From Pseudofabraea citricarpa (taxonomy: Eukaryota; Ascomycota; Leotiomycetes; Helotiales; Dermateaceae), in the NCBI GenBank assembly GCA_029641185.1, contig JAPWGK010000037.1, positions 124,001 through 188,000 of the forward strand: a DNA stretch of 64,000 bases, in the 5' to 3' direction. Below, piece after piece: positions 35,863 through 46,641 of this stretch (the stretch's first letter is position 1; every line of letters starts with the position of its first letter). The notes under the pieces are model-generated. The model saw only the letters and a program-made list of their open reading frames with translations. It was not told the origin of the DNA and did not search any database. The position numbers and the translations under genes are program-made.

Positions 35863-36817
35863 GTTGCAAGATCTGTATTATGAGCAGAGACAATGCAGAC
35901 TCATCGCAATGCCAATGGAGATGGTATATATTGTGAAGAGGTGGGAGAGTGAGGCAGATGAAGAAAATGTGCGACCTACGAAAATGGCGAATCCGGTCAA
36001 GTTCCGCCCACTCTCGAGGCAATGCCGTTGAACTCCGTCATGATCTCGGCCCAGCCTCTTTGCTACCGACCGAACTTGGCCAGACAATAGCAAGTAGAGT
36101 ACCGCAGTTTGCTGGTGCAGCGCAGCCGTAAGCAATCGCAGCAGAGATATGAAGCTGGCAGATCGATCTGGAGCGAGGGAGGGGCTCCGGGGCACAGATA
36201 GACATAGATAGACATATAAGATTGCCGGCGCTGCCCATCGTCCAAGCGGTTGTTGTAGCAATGTCAATCAATATACTCGTAACTCTCGGATGACAGTGGT
36301 TTTGTGGTGCCGAGTCTAGTCTGGTCTTAGTGTTCTGGCTCTGGTTGCCTGGCTGCTACGGCTACGGGGTTTGTTTACTATTTTTAGGGGCCTCTGGTGA
36401 TCCACACACACCGGCTCATCCACCACCGCCCGGACGAACTTGTAAGTTGTAGCCCAACCAACCCAGCACTGCGCAACCAACGAACGACGCGTTCAAAGGC
36501 AAAAATGTGCTGAGCCTCACTTGCTGCGCTGCATCCCATCCTATCCCGTCATATCCTCCAGAACCACTTCTCTCCCCGGCCAGTTCCAGGGCAGACACAG
36601 CCTTTCACCCTCAGCCATAAGTCGTCGCATTCGTTGATCCGACTCGACTTCCACCTCTTGCCCTTCTTTCCTCCTCATCAATCAATCACTCAATCCTGCA
36701 ATCCGAGTAATCTAATTGTTTCTGCCCACCTACACTTGCGTTAGAAGAGAGCCAAGTATCCTCGAACTACACCACTCAGCAGATCCTGACCGGCAGAGTC
36801 AGCACCCAGTATCCACG
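35863..36817. other. Divergent promoter region, MFS / MARVEL
   Basis: 955 bases between two divergent starts. An AGGGG stress-response-like element occurs near 36386, and the part from 36600 on is a pyrimidine-rich leader. No gene is supported. Confidence 0.5.
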
Positions 36818-37716
36818 ATGGAGTTCTCGGTGCATAAGTTGCAGACGTTCAAGATGATCACACACATCATCCAGGGCGTGATCATCTTCGTCGCTTTCTG
36901 TCTGATGATCAAGATTTTTACCACAGATGCAGAAATCGACGGTCGGCCGGGCTGGTTCTTTGCCATGGTAGGCCTTCTATGATTCCCCTGTTTCGGAGAG
37001 CACTGCTAATAATCTGCATAGTGCTTTCTCACCTTCCCCGCCATTATCTTCCAGACCATGAGCCCCCGATTCCCAAGAACACGCAAGCTCGCAAACCCAT
37101 ATGCTCTTGCAACCGTCGATGTCCTGTTCGCCATCCTCTGGCTCTCAGCTTTCGCAGCCCTGGCCAATTGGAAAAGTAACGACAAGTGCAAGGATGGGTG
37201 CGCCGTAACAGGAGCCGAGATTGCGATGGGGGTGTTTATCTGGTCCGTATTTGCAATATGAGGAATCTGAGGCATTGAGCTAACATGAGATACCGCAGGC
37301 TCTTCTGGTGCGTGACAGCAGCAATGAGCATTTACGGATGCATCTATTACCGAAACAACGGGTATCTCCCAGGCGGATCAAGGGCGCCCACAAACGCTGC
37401 AATGATTGATCCAGACAAGGAGGCATTCTCCACTGCTCCTCATGACGATGAATACGCACCCGTCCATAATACTGACGTTCACGATGACGAAGAAAGCGCA
37501 TACGGAGCCGGCCCATCAGAAACCCCTCGATACGACGCCCACGCGCCTTCTTCATACGGAGGCAGCGCAACGTCATACGGAGGAAGTGCAGCAATGGGAG
37601 GCTCCGCATACACGAGCCCGATGGGACACGAGGACACGACAGCGTATACAGGCTACACACCGGATCCCCAACCACAGGCACCAGGACGAGCACAATTCCC
37701 AGCCGCGAACTACTAA
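36818..37716 (+). CDS. Four-TM MARVEL-like membrane protein
   Basis: Three exons (36818-36967, 37022-37242 and 37299-37716) encode 262 residues. Four hydrophobic segments are seen: ITHIIQGVIIFVAFCLMIKI, the FLTFPAIIFQTM region after the first intron, the segment around ATVDVLFAILWLSAFAALA, and one near TGAEIAMGVFIW continuing across intron 2 into WCVTAAMSIYGCIYY. This topology and the tryptophan in the third segment fit fungal MARVEL-domain proteins of the plasma membrane. The C-terminal ~120 residues are cytosolic and disordered, with SYGGSA-type repeats. Intron 2 uses a GTCCGT donor, as in the homogentisate dioxygenase gene. Function is unknown. Confidence 0.85.
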
Positions 37717-38514
37717 GCCCACGAAGATGAGAAAAGATCAAGACGCTGAGACGATGATTTGAACGAGAACGAGAACGAGAACGACTGTAGCAAAAGAAAA
37801 TGAATTTTAGGATTCAGGGTTCGGGTGTTTGTCGTATTTTTGACATTGTGACATTTGTCCCTCTTGTTTTTTGGGGATGGCGTTTTTCTTGCCTATGGAA
37901 AGGTCTGGCATACAAATAGCATGCGCGCATGGATTATGGGGATATTCTAGCCTTTGTCTTTTTTTTTTTTTTTTTGCTCCCCTCGAGAGAGGGAAAACCT
38001 ACCAACCTCTTTCTAGTGATCACAGGATAGGATATAACAAAATACCTACCACTCTGCCACCTATGCAAACAAGTCCCTAATTCTGTGATGACAGTCATTG
38101 ATTCTTATTGGTTTTTTCCTTTCCTGACTGCCTTGCTGAGCAGCTCGCGCCTGGCTGGCCAACTCGACATATTACTTATTTACTACCTTGACAGGAACGT
38201 CGTCATCTGCCTCCTCAGAACGTCGTCATGTCATGTCATATCATGTCATATCGTCAGCAGAGAAATCAGCCCTAATCTATCTACTAACCTAGGTAGGTAC
38301 AGTAGACGACGTAAGAGAATTCTCACAACAACACTTTAGTAAGTAAACATGCCAGACGTGAGATTATAATATAGTAATAGTACACCCCACACTTCTCCCT
38401 ATTAAAGTCTCGCAGTCTGCGTACGCAGCTCACTTCACTAGACCAACCTACCAACCTACCACGTGCCGAGCGAGTCTACTACCCTTCGGCCTAAATTCAT
38501 CCATATACCAAATC

Positions 38515-38562
38515 AAGGCAAACAACCCCAACAAACAAACAAAACAAACAAAACAAACAAGA
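38515..38562. repeat. AAC/AAAC-rich repeat
   Basis: Irregular run of CAAA and CAAAA units. Confidence 0.8.
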
Positions 38563-39055
38563 GGGGCGTACACCTCTATGGTCGAGTGGATTAGTATCAG
38601 GTCAAGCTCTTGTTTAAGACGAGGGAATGAAGAACAAAGATGGGTTACTAACATATAATATAATAAAATATAATAATGTGCGTAAGACGACATCTGCACT
38701 CGCCGACCTACCACCCAAAACAAAGATTCTGATTAATCGACTAATTAATCGGCGCCGGAAATCTTATCTACAGCAGGGTTACAACACCAGCGTATCGAGT
38801 CACTCTTCAAAAGCCTCTCGAGCAGAGGCTTTCTAAGGGATCCCCACAGTGAGGGGGATCCTGGAGTTTTTGCTCCTCCTCCTTCCGTTATTTTTGCCTC
38901 CTCCTCTTGTGAGGGAAGGTTGGAACTTGGAGACGATAGTGTAAGCTTTTTTTTCCTTCTTTCTGTCTTTTTATCTACATTTTTTTGCTGTTCATTATCA
39001 GGGCAGTATGAGAGCGATAGAAAGGAAGTTTTTCAATGGCTTTGTCTTGCTGCTT

Positions 39056-39092
39056 GATGGATGGATGGATGGATGGATGGATGGATGGATGG
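39056..39092. repeat. ATGG tetramer microsatellite
   Basis: About nine consecutive ATGG units downstream of the HAD gene. Confidence 0.9.
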
Positions 39093-39451
39093 ACAGTAAG
39101 CTAGGTTCGCGCTACAGATTCGCTCTGCTATTCTAGATGGAGTCAGGTACTTGTAATTTTGAAGCTTGGTCCAGCCAGCTTGTCCGAGAACCGTTCTGAA
39201 ATTGAGTTTATGAGTCAAGGACCCGCTTGGTAATGAGTTACCAGCTCTTTAGCTTCGGCTCCCTCGCTTACCTTTGCATTTAGTCTTTGGTGGAAGCGAG
39301 GGACGATGCACAAGGCACAAGGCATATCTTGGGGAGCGAAACTGAAGGTCTTTGATAGATGAGCAGTGATTGTCTATCTATATAATCGAAGAATGTAACC
39401 CAGTAGCCTCTATTTCAGACTCTAGTTTCTCAAGACGTTCTGAAACCGTGT

Positions 39452-40264
39452 TCAAACTTCGCCAGCTTCAATCTTGGCTAGGCAATCGGGGAATTCCTTC
39501 CAGTCCTTCATGATGACAACACACCCAGAGTCTTGCAGGACTTTGCGCATTTCATCTTCCTTCTCGGGTTCATAGCTACCCACATACCCAACCGTCTTGA
39601 TGTTAGCTCTGAAGGCTGCAGTCGCACCAGAACGACTATCCTCAATCGCTACACACTCCTCAGCCGTGACACCCATGACCTTCATAGCATGGATATAGAT
39701 GGCAGGATCAGGCTTAGAGGTTGGTTTTGGCAGCGACGTGGCAGCGCTGAAGACCTCATCCTTCTTGAAATACTTATCCTGACCAACCTTCTCGATCGAT
39801 GCCTGAACACGACGTAGAGCACTACTACTAACGACCGACATGTGGTATTTGCCGCTCTTCTCCAGCTTCTCCAACTCGGCATCGACGCCGTCACAGGGTC
39901 GAAGCGCCGCCTTCAACTTGCTGATCACCTTGTCCTCTTCCTTGCTGACGTATGTTTCGAGCTCGTCGCCCGCCATCTCGTAGCCAAACTTCTTCTGCAG
40001 AGAGATCATCATGCCGCGGAAGTTCTGGCCCACGAACTCCGAGAGAAGTTGAGGGCCCGTGTAGCGGTCGGGTATAGAGCGCGACTCTAAAATCTCGTTT
40101 GCGAGATCAGCACATGCCTCAAAGGCGAGCTCTTCGGAGAGCACGAGCGTGTTGTCGCAATCGAACAGGAGAGTGGTAATCTTTGGGCGTATGGTCAGTG
40201 ACGCTCTGCGAGATGTTGATTTTCAAATTTTCAGTCTGTATAGAAAACTGCTCACCTTGGGCAT
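39452..40264 (-). CDS. HAD-superfamily sugar-phosphatase-like hydrolase
   Basis: Predicted Mg-dependent phosphatase of the haloacid dehalogenase superfamily, close to small sugar-phosphate and beta-phosphoglucomutase-like members. The 9-nt first exon (40264-40256, Met-Pro-Lys) joins exon 2 (40180-39452) after a 75-nt intron; total 245 residues. The splice restores motif I as TTLLFDCDNTLV (DxDxT with the catalytic aspartates). Motif II is VVSSS, motif III the lysine in PKPTSKPDPAIY, and motif IV VAIEDSRSGATAA. The helical cap lies between residues about 20 and 90. It is cytosolic. The exact substrate cannot be told. Reading without the first exon leaves no ATG before the catalytic aspartate. 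Confidence 0.9.
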
Positions 40265-41306
40265 GTTGGCGTTTGACGTCGTACGGAGTGGGGATATGAT
40301 GTCAGAAATGGGGTTATGGAGGTATAGCAAAACGGGACTGAGAGATACTCAAGATCTTGAGCTGTGAACAAAACTCTACGATACTTCCCAAGAAAATTGT
40401 ATGGGGGTAGTCTTCAATTGTATGCGTTGGGGAGGTGTTGAGAGATGGAACGAAGCAAACAGGAGAAGAGCAACCCCACGACTGCGGGGTCTGCCCTTCC
40501 CCTTCCCGATCGATCTAGCGGCCGCAGCCGCCAGCCCTCTTTTGTTGTCTCTGCATCGGCTTCTTGCACCAACCACATCGTCCAGAATCAACCTCGTCTC
40601 AGGCATCAAGACATCACGCTCAGATACAATGCACATGTTGAGCTGTGGGCTTATTATTCGAGAGATTTCGAGATCGTGCCTACATATTGGGCAGCACCGC
40701 TTTCAGCCGGAGACGGTCTTCGGGCCGGTAGGGAGATGTCTAGTGTAAGCAAGAAGTCTTGAAGATGATGGACCCGCGCTTGCCCGTCGCTTATCTCCCC
40801 TCTGTGCTTTGTATTGGGTAAATTACAGCTGAGATACTCGGAGTTTGTGCGTGGAACCTGTCGAATGGCTGTACCAGTGCAGTCTCACAAGTCCGAGCAA
40901 CTGAGTGGCGTGTTCGGTTTGTGTGAATATGCATGTGATTGGCCTTTGTGTCACTCCGTCAATTACAGAAAGGATTTTTGCAACGAACCAGATGTCATTC
41001 AAACCTTTATATCTTCTAGCTTCAAAGTTTGGGCTATGAAAGAATGAGGAATAGCCTGGCAATGAAGCATTATGACTCATTACTAATCATTGCCACTATT
41101 CCAATTGTATGCGCCAAGCATCACGTGTCAAGTCGCCTCAATTGCTCTTATGTCAATTAGTCTTTGGGAGCAAAGATTTGAGATGAATATAACCTCTCAG
41201 CGTTTCTGGTCTCATTTTCCCTCACCTGCAACTCTCACCAACCTTATCCCTCCACTTCGGAAACATCTGTTTTTGAAATCTCAGTTCCATTCTATTCTTC
41301 CATGCC
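40265..41306. other. Divergent intergenic region, HAD / PRISE SDR
   Basis: About 1 kb. Overlapping frames at 40400-40760 on both strands have no domain. The region probably contains promoters and leaders only. Confidence 0.5.
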
Positions 41307-42631
41307 ATGGCACATGCACTAGTACTTGGAGCATCTGGATTGTGTGGGTGGGGAGTTGTCGAACAACTCCTATCAAACTATCCAGAGAATGGTACTTTCT
41401 CTAAAGTCACGGCACTGGTTAACCGGCCTCTTAACATCAAAGATTCTTACTGGCCAAGCCCATCGGAATCATCACCAAAACTCAGGCTAGTATCTGGTAT
41501 AGATTTACTCTCTGAGAATTATGAAGAATTTCTTCGATCAGTCCAGCAAGATGTTGTTGATGTGGAAAACGTGTCACACATCTTTTATTTCGGTGTGATC
41601 TATTCTTTTCTGATTCCAAATTTCACAACTCACTCCCCAACTAGCGTATAAGCAAGAGCAAGACCCTGAATTGGAAGTTAAGCTCAATCTCAGAATGATT
41701 AGCAACATTGTCAAGACTATAGATCAGCTTTCACCAAACCTACAATTTGTTGCTTTCCCAAGCGGAACAAAAGTGAGTAGCAAAACCACTCGCTGACCTC
41801 CACACTTTTGTGTGCTGCCCTTTCTAACGCTTTTATTAGGGCTACGGAATTCAAGTACCTGGGGGTGCACTCACTGCTCCTTTTCGAGAAACAATGGTCC
41901 TCGCTTCTGAGCATGACGACAAAGTCTACTACACCTTATTCCAGAAATATCTTACCGAAGCGAGCAAAGGTAAACAGTGGACTTGGTGCGACGCGAGACC
42001 AGATGCTATTGTAAGTAGCATTACCCGATGGCAGAAATCTCAATATTGATTAGTTTCACAGATTGGTTTTACTCCACATGGCAGCACGTTCAACTTGACA
42101 GCCCACTGGGCCAATTACCTGTCAACGTACGCGTTAGTCGAAGGGAAAGGTGCCAAGGTCCCATACCCCGGCGTCCAAAGCGCATACATCTCAAAATACA
42201 CCGAAGCATCTGCAACGATAATCGCACGATTCGTGATCTGGGCCTCACTGCACCCTGAAAAGACAGGCGGGCAAGTGTTCAACATTGCGGATCAGGCGAA
42301 GCCATCAAGCATGGAAGAACGCTGGCCCGCACTTTGCAGATACTTCGGCCTTGAAGGTGTCGGTCCTGATAGTGATTCTGCGAACCAGACTTTGGTTCCA
42401 GGGGAGTATCTTGAGAAACACAAAGATCTCTTGAGGGAACGAGGCATCAAGGGATCTCAGGTCTTCAAATCCGAGTTCTTGGATGCTTATGGTTATCACT
42501 TCACTTTTGATCGCCAGCTGAGTCTGGATAAGTTGAGGGATGTAGGGTTTGATGAGGAGCTGGATCCTAATGTGGGTTGGTTTAAGGCTTTTGATAGGTT
42601 TCGTGCGGCGGGTATGATATCGGAATCATAA
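41307..42631 (+). CDS. PRISE-like short-chain dehydrogenase/reductase
   Basis: NAD(P)H-dependent reductase of the progesterone 5-beta-reductase/iridoid synthase-like atypical SDR family. Four exons fit in phase: 41307-41592, 41645-41772, 41840-42010 and 42062-42631, giving 384 residues. The N-terminus is a Rossmann fold with the GASGLCGWG nucleotide motif instead of the classical TGxxxGIG. FPSGTKGYGIQVPGG, formed by the second splice, carries the catalytic-site GTKxYG segment of the family. IGFTPHGSTFNLT and GQVFNIADQAKPSSMEERWP are typical of the fungal members, which often reduce activated double bonds or ketones in secondary metabolism. The substrate is unknown. Confidence 0.9.
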
Positions 42632-42891
42632 TCCCTAGCTGTCGTTTAGTAACAGCTTAAGAGTGGTATCCAAAACTTGAAGATGGAATATTCTTAACGT
42701 CATGCCATGGGTAGACGTTCTAGGTAAGTCCCAGTGACGGAATACAGTCTACTGACATGGATAGCTCATATTACCCTGCTTTATATATCTAGATGTTTGA
42801 TGCTTGCTAAATATAATTCGGTATCTAAAGTTATTCTATATTCGAAACGCTTCAAACTCCCTCTTAACTAACTATCTATCATATACTAGAT

Positions 42892-44619
42892 TTAACCCGT
42901 AAAGCTATATACTGCTAACATAAGTATCAAAGCTACTAGAAGATATAATGCATAGTCTTCCGGACGCTTCCTATCCTCCGATACCCCTTTATAGCTGTTG
43001 ATATAGCCAGTACCCAAGATACACTCTGGCGAAGCAAAGTTTTCCCCATGTTTCTCAAGCATTCTTATTACTTGTGCCAAACGTTCCTTGAAAGTTCCTT
43101 CAGCTTCTGAATAGTTCATCTTTGCCCTCGACAGGGCTGTTCGGCTCGGCTGACACCAGTCGCAAATCGTCGGATCCGCGCCTGCCTGAAGAAGTGTCCT
43201 GACGCATTCAACAACTCCTTTGTGTGCGGCGGCCGCTATTGCGGTTTGACCATCTTTATCCTGAGCATCTAAATCTACACCAGGCCACCTAACAAGGAAC
43301 TCAACAATCCCGAGATGATCTTTAGTCGGCATCGCGTCAGTTTCGCCCGCCTCAAGTGGCTGCCAGCTCTTGGCTGCCCTAAACAAAGGTCGTTGTTTGT
43401 AGACTTCATCTGGTTTATCTGGATCTGCGTTGAATCTCACTACGAGCAGTTTGAAAACCCTCATCGATCCTTCCATGGCCGCGAGTCCGACAGAGTCTAG
43501 TTTCTGGTTGTTCATTTCAGTGTCCAAGTCGAAAGATGAAGCCCATTCTTCAACATAGGCTATGTCGTCGTCTTTGATAGCTCGGAAGAATGCTTTTGGG
43601 TCTCTATTTTAGTGTTAGCTTATAAAATTATATCATGCTGTGTTCTGACCTTGTGGCACGCTGTACTGCAGGCTTCAGGTGGGCCATGATTCGATAATAG
43701 CCTGTTTTCTGATCACTTGAGAAATTTGCCTTAATGGGCGGGAATTTTGTCATCCCGCTATGGTCTGACGGAAGGCCGAATGCTTCTCTGCCATCAAGCG
43801 AGGCGGATTGCTTGGGGACAATCTATGGTGGTCAGCTTAGTTATCCTGATATATAGTCAACATTTCTCAACTAACGATCTTCCCCAAGCGAGGATCTGGA
43901 TGCTCTTCGTAGAAACATATGGCTCTAATGCTGTTGGATCTTAAAATATTGTTGAAAGAAGAGCTCAGGCTCTCAAGCATTGGTGAATCTGGCAGGAGGA
44001 CTTCGAGCGGCTTCTTGTTGGTGTTGTTGAGAGTGAACTTCGATAATCCCATTGCACTGGATGCCCACGGAGATCCTCTATGCGGGGTTCCCAGAAACAG
44101 AACCGCCTCTGTATTGGAGTAGACGGAGGATACAGGGGAGGTCTCCTTAGACCACCGGATTATCTCTTGGACTATCAAGCCTCCAAGGCTATGGGCGACA
44201 AAAACCAATGGACGCTGCGTGGTACTGCTTCTTCCTCGCAACGTATCGAGATCACCTAACAACGTCTTCGCGTATCCCAATACCGAGTCAACAGACACAA
44301 GCTTCCCTACAAAGCGGATGTCTGTATCGTAGCCGCAGGTAACAATTCGAGAGTTGGGTATATCATTCGTGAGGGTTTCGAGCCATGAGTTCGTAGCATC
44401 TTTGGCAGTCCATGTGGAAAGTGAACCCCCGTTGAGGCCATGGACGAAGACTATACTGCTAGCTGTCAACTAAAAGATCCAGATCCACAACCTGTTATCT
44501 ACCCACTCTATCAGTGCCCTATGCCCTTGTGCTATGGCATTTGCGCCCAGAGGCCCTTTTTCCCTCCGAGAGCCAGAGTTAGTTGACCTCCACAAGTCAA
44601 GGTCCAGTACTCTTTCCAT
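42892..44619 (-). CDS. Serine esterase-ankyrin fusion (NLR-like, no NTPase)
   Basis: Four exons fit in phase: 44619-44507, 44458-43876, 43822-43650 and 43603-42892, giving 526 residues. The first splice joins a short N-terminus to SIVFVHGLNGGSLSTW, the start of an alpha/beta-hydrolase domain like those heading many fungal STAND/NLR proteins. The nucleophile elbow is AHSLGG, FLGTPHRGSPW follows, and a likely catalytic histidine sits in PSDHSGM (exon 3). After residue ~290 come ankyrin-type repeats, with DKDGQTAIAAAAHKGVVECV the clearest. The expected central NACHT or NB-ARC domain is absent. The C-terminus has one hydrophobic segment (ALYLLVALILMLAVYSF), suggesting tail anchoring in a membrane. 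A role in non-self recognition is inference from architecture and neighbours. The N-terminal exon is the least certain part. Confidence 0.8.
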
Positions 44620-46641
44620 GGCTCCAAGCTAGATTGTATTGAATACTGGTTCGTTGGCGTAGATGCTAGGAAATTAGCACCCTAGCAGAAAGCCGCCGAA
44701 GAACTGAAGCTTGATCCGTGTAGGCGAACTAAAGATGTAGGTAGATGATGGGAATATGACTACTTCTTGTATAGGCAAGGACGAGTGAATCTTAAGTATC
44801 TATGTGGCTACAAAGTAGTTCAAATAGGTGGGAGTCTGAAGAGTCGCAAGGCGCTTGTTCTGCGGCTCTGTAGTTGCGAACTGCTCGGTGCGTGTGACTG
44901 TTCCAACACCTCATCTGAGGCATTTTGGAGCTGCTATGATGGTGCTCAATGGAACCTTCCGGCCGCGCGTAGTTTGCCTGAGCTTGTCGATTCAATGGCG
45001 TTTTGATATCACACCGAGACCTTCGTGGCGCATCGTGAGCTCAGCTTAGACCTCAACTGCCTTGGCGGCCATTGCTGCCTGTGGTAATAAGTCTAGTAGG
45101 AACATGGTCAGGCATGTGATTGCGAGAGCGGTATGCTTTATTAAGTTGGAGTACTTACCTTCCTTGATTTTCAACTGCAATCTAGGTGATATGATGCCAT
45201 AGGGACTCCAAGGATAAAGCTTAATCCACAAATCTGCCCCAGTCTTGCAGTCAAAGTTGGGGAGCCGTAGTCTGTACCAAGATTGTCGATCATGAAACAT
45301 CCTAGCCCAAATTCAAAATCATGGCTGAAAACTTAAGCGAGCTGACCGCGGCGAGGCTCGTTAGCGCCAGTGCAAGACCAGCAAGCTTTGTCAAATGCAT
45401 AAGTTTGAACAGAAGGGCGAATCGGAAGAACTCAGTGCAAGATGCCTAGCCCCCTGTATACCAAAATATAACCATAATAAGCTTTCCATGCCAACATAAA
45501 ACTGCATGATAGACCCGAGTGCCCATTTTTATATTGCAGCACAACAGTATAATCACCCGGAGGAGAAAAGTTCTTTGTTAAATTTCAAGTAGCATTTTGA
45601 TATTTTGATATTTAAGTAACTTGTCACATAGATAAATATTTAGAGTCTAACCAAAAAGAAAAGAATTGTTTGGTCCCCCCTCGCTAGAATTTGCTATTCC
45701 AAAACGGCAATCAGCAAGACGTATATTTCTTCTAAGTATGCTTCTTAGACCCCTCTTTTCAGCTCTTCAGGGAAGCCCTGATTTTGATATTCCATGTAGT
45801 ACCTCAACGTTTTAGCGTCACTGCCATAGACTTTACGTATAACAGGATGCATCAGCCTTTGAGTCAGCTGATTAGCTAGAAAGCGCTACGTCACATATGC
45901 GTCTGTGGCAACACATACTGAATTAATGCAAGAACTGAGAGCTTAAAAATCATGAATCAGAATCGAAATAGAATCTCTATCCATTGAAGTGGCACCTCAC
46001 TCGATTCGTATCATGTGTACTATGTTTTTATTCGTTCAAGGTTAATACTAGGGATATGAATATACTAAAAACTAAAAAAGTCATAGCGTGAAGTTCTCTG
46101 ACCAAGGAGATTTGACTACTCTTTAATCCAAATACGGCAATGTCAACTTATTTACAATATAAGCTTTCGACAAAAGTCACGTCACTTGAACGGATAATGC
46201 GCTCGCTGCTGCCTGAGGTAAGTTGGTATATTTGCCGTTAGTACATCATTTGGCACCAAAGATTTCAGGCGATGTGCCAAAAAGTAAGGGGCTGATGCAT
46301 CGGCGTTCCAAGGTCCGCCCATGCTCTTCCTGATTTGACACTACCGCAGCTTAGAATTAAACCGTAGAGCCATTTTATTCTTCTTTTCTTCTCTTTTTAG
46401 CTTACTTGACAGCTCTGTTCTTATAATGTGGGAAAGTGTTGTATTATTGTTCGGCTTGTAATTAAATAATGGTAGGTGTATACAATTGACCACTGCACGA
46501 CGGTAACTGCGCTATGAAGTACTCCAGTCATTTCATTTTGTTGGTTGGAAAATTGTATATTCTCTTCATCGGAATTGATTCATCAACTTGCTCATACGTT
46601 ATGAAATACCAGATAATTGGAAAATCTAAAGCCGTACTAGC
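44620..46641. other. AT-rich intergenic region with possible gene relics
   Basis: 2 kb between the esterase-ankyrin and AAA genes. A possible small secreted or broken gene lies at 45046-45400 (listed separately). 45480-46640 is AT-rich with short frames only and may be decayed repeat DNA. Confidence 0.5.
45046..45400 (-). pseudogene. Possible small secreted-protein gene or gene relic
   Basis: At 45400 an ATG opens a signal-peptide-like stretch (MHLTKLAGLALALTSLAA). The frame stops at 45302 unless spliced. One model uses a GTCAGC donor after 18 codons and a CTGCAAG acceptor about 100 nt on, continuing through WIKLYPWSPYGIISP, then a second intron with a perfect GTAAGT donor and CACAG acceptor, and ends after about 54 residues. 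The downstream frame taken alone (from 45300) has a tract, WYRLRLPNFDC, that faintly resembles segments of fungal ankyrin-associated proteins, so a decayed gene fragment is also possible. Neither model is strong. Confidence 0.25.

Larger units (their letters stand above)
37717..39451. other. Convergent intergenic region with simple repeats
   Basis: 1.7 kb between the MARVEL-like and HAD genes. It holds a 17-base T run (37959-37975), CATGTCATAT repeats (38224-38255), CAAACAAA repeats (38515-38562) and an ATGG tetramer run (39056-39092). No gene is supported. Confidence 0.55.

Noticed and set aside
37940..39100. Possible CRISPR-like or satellite array from repeated short motifs
   Set aside because: These are plain microsatellites with no spacer structure, in a eukaryotic genome.
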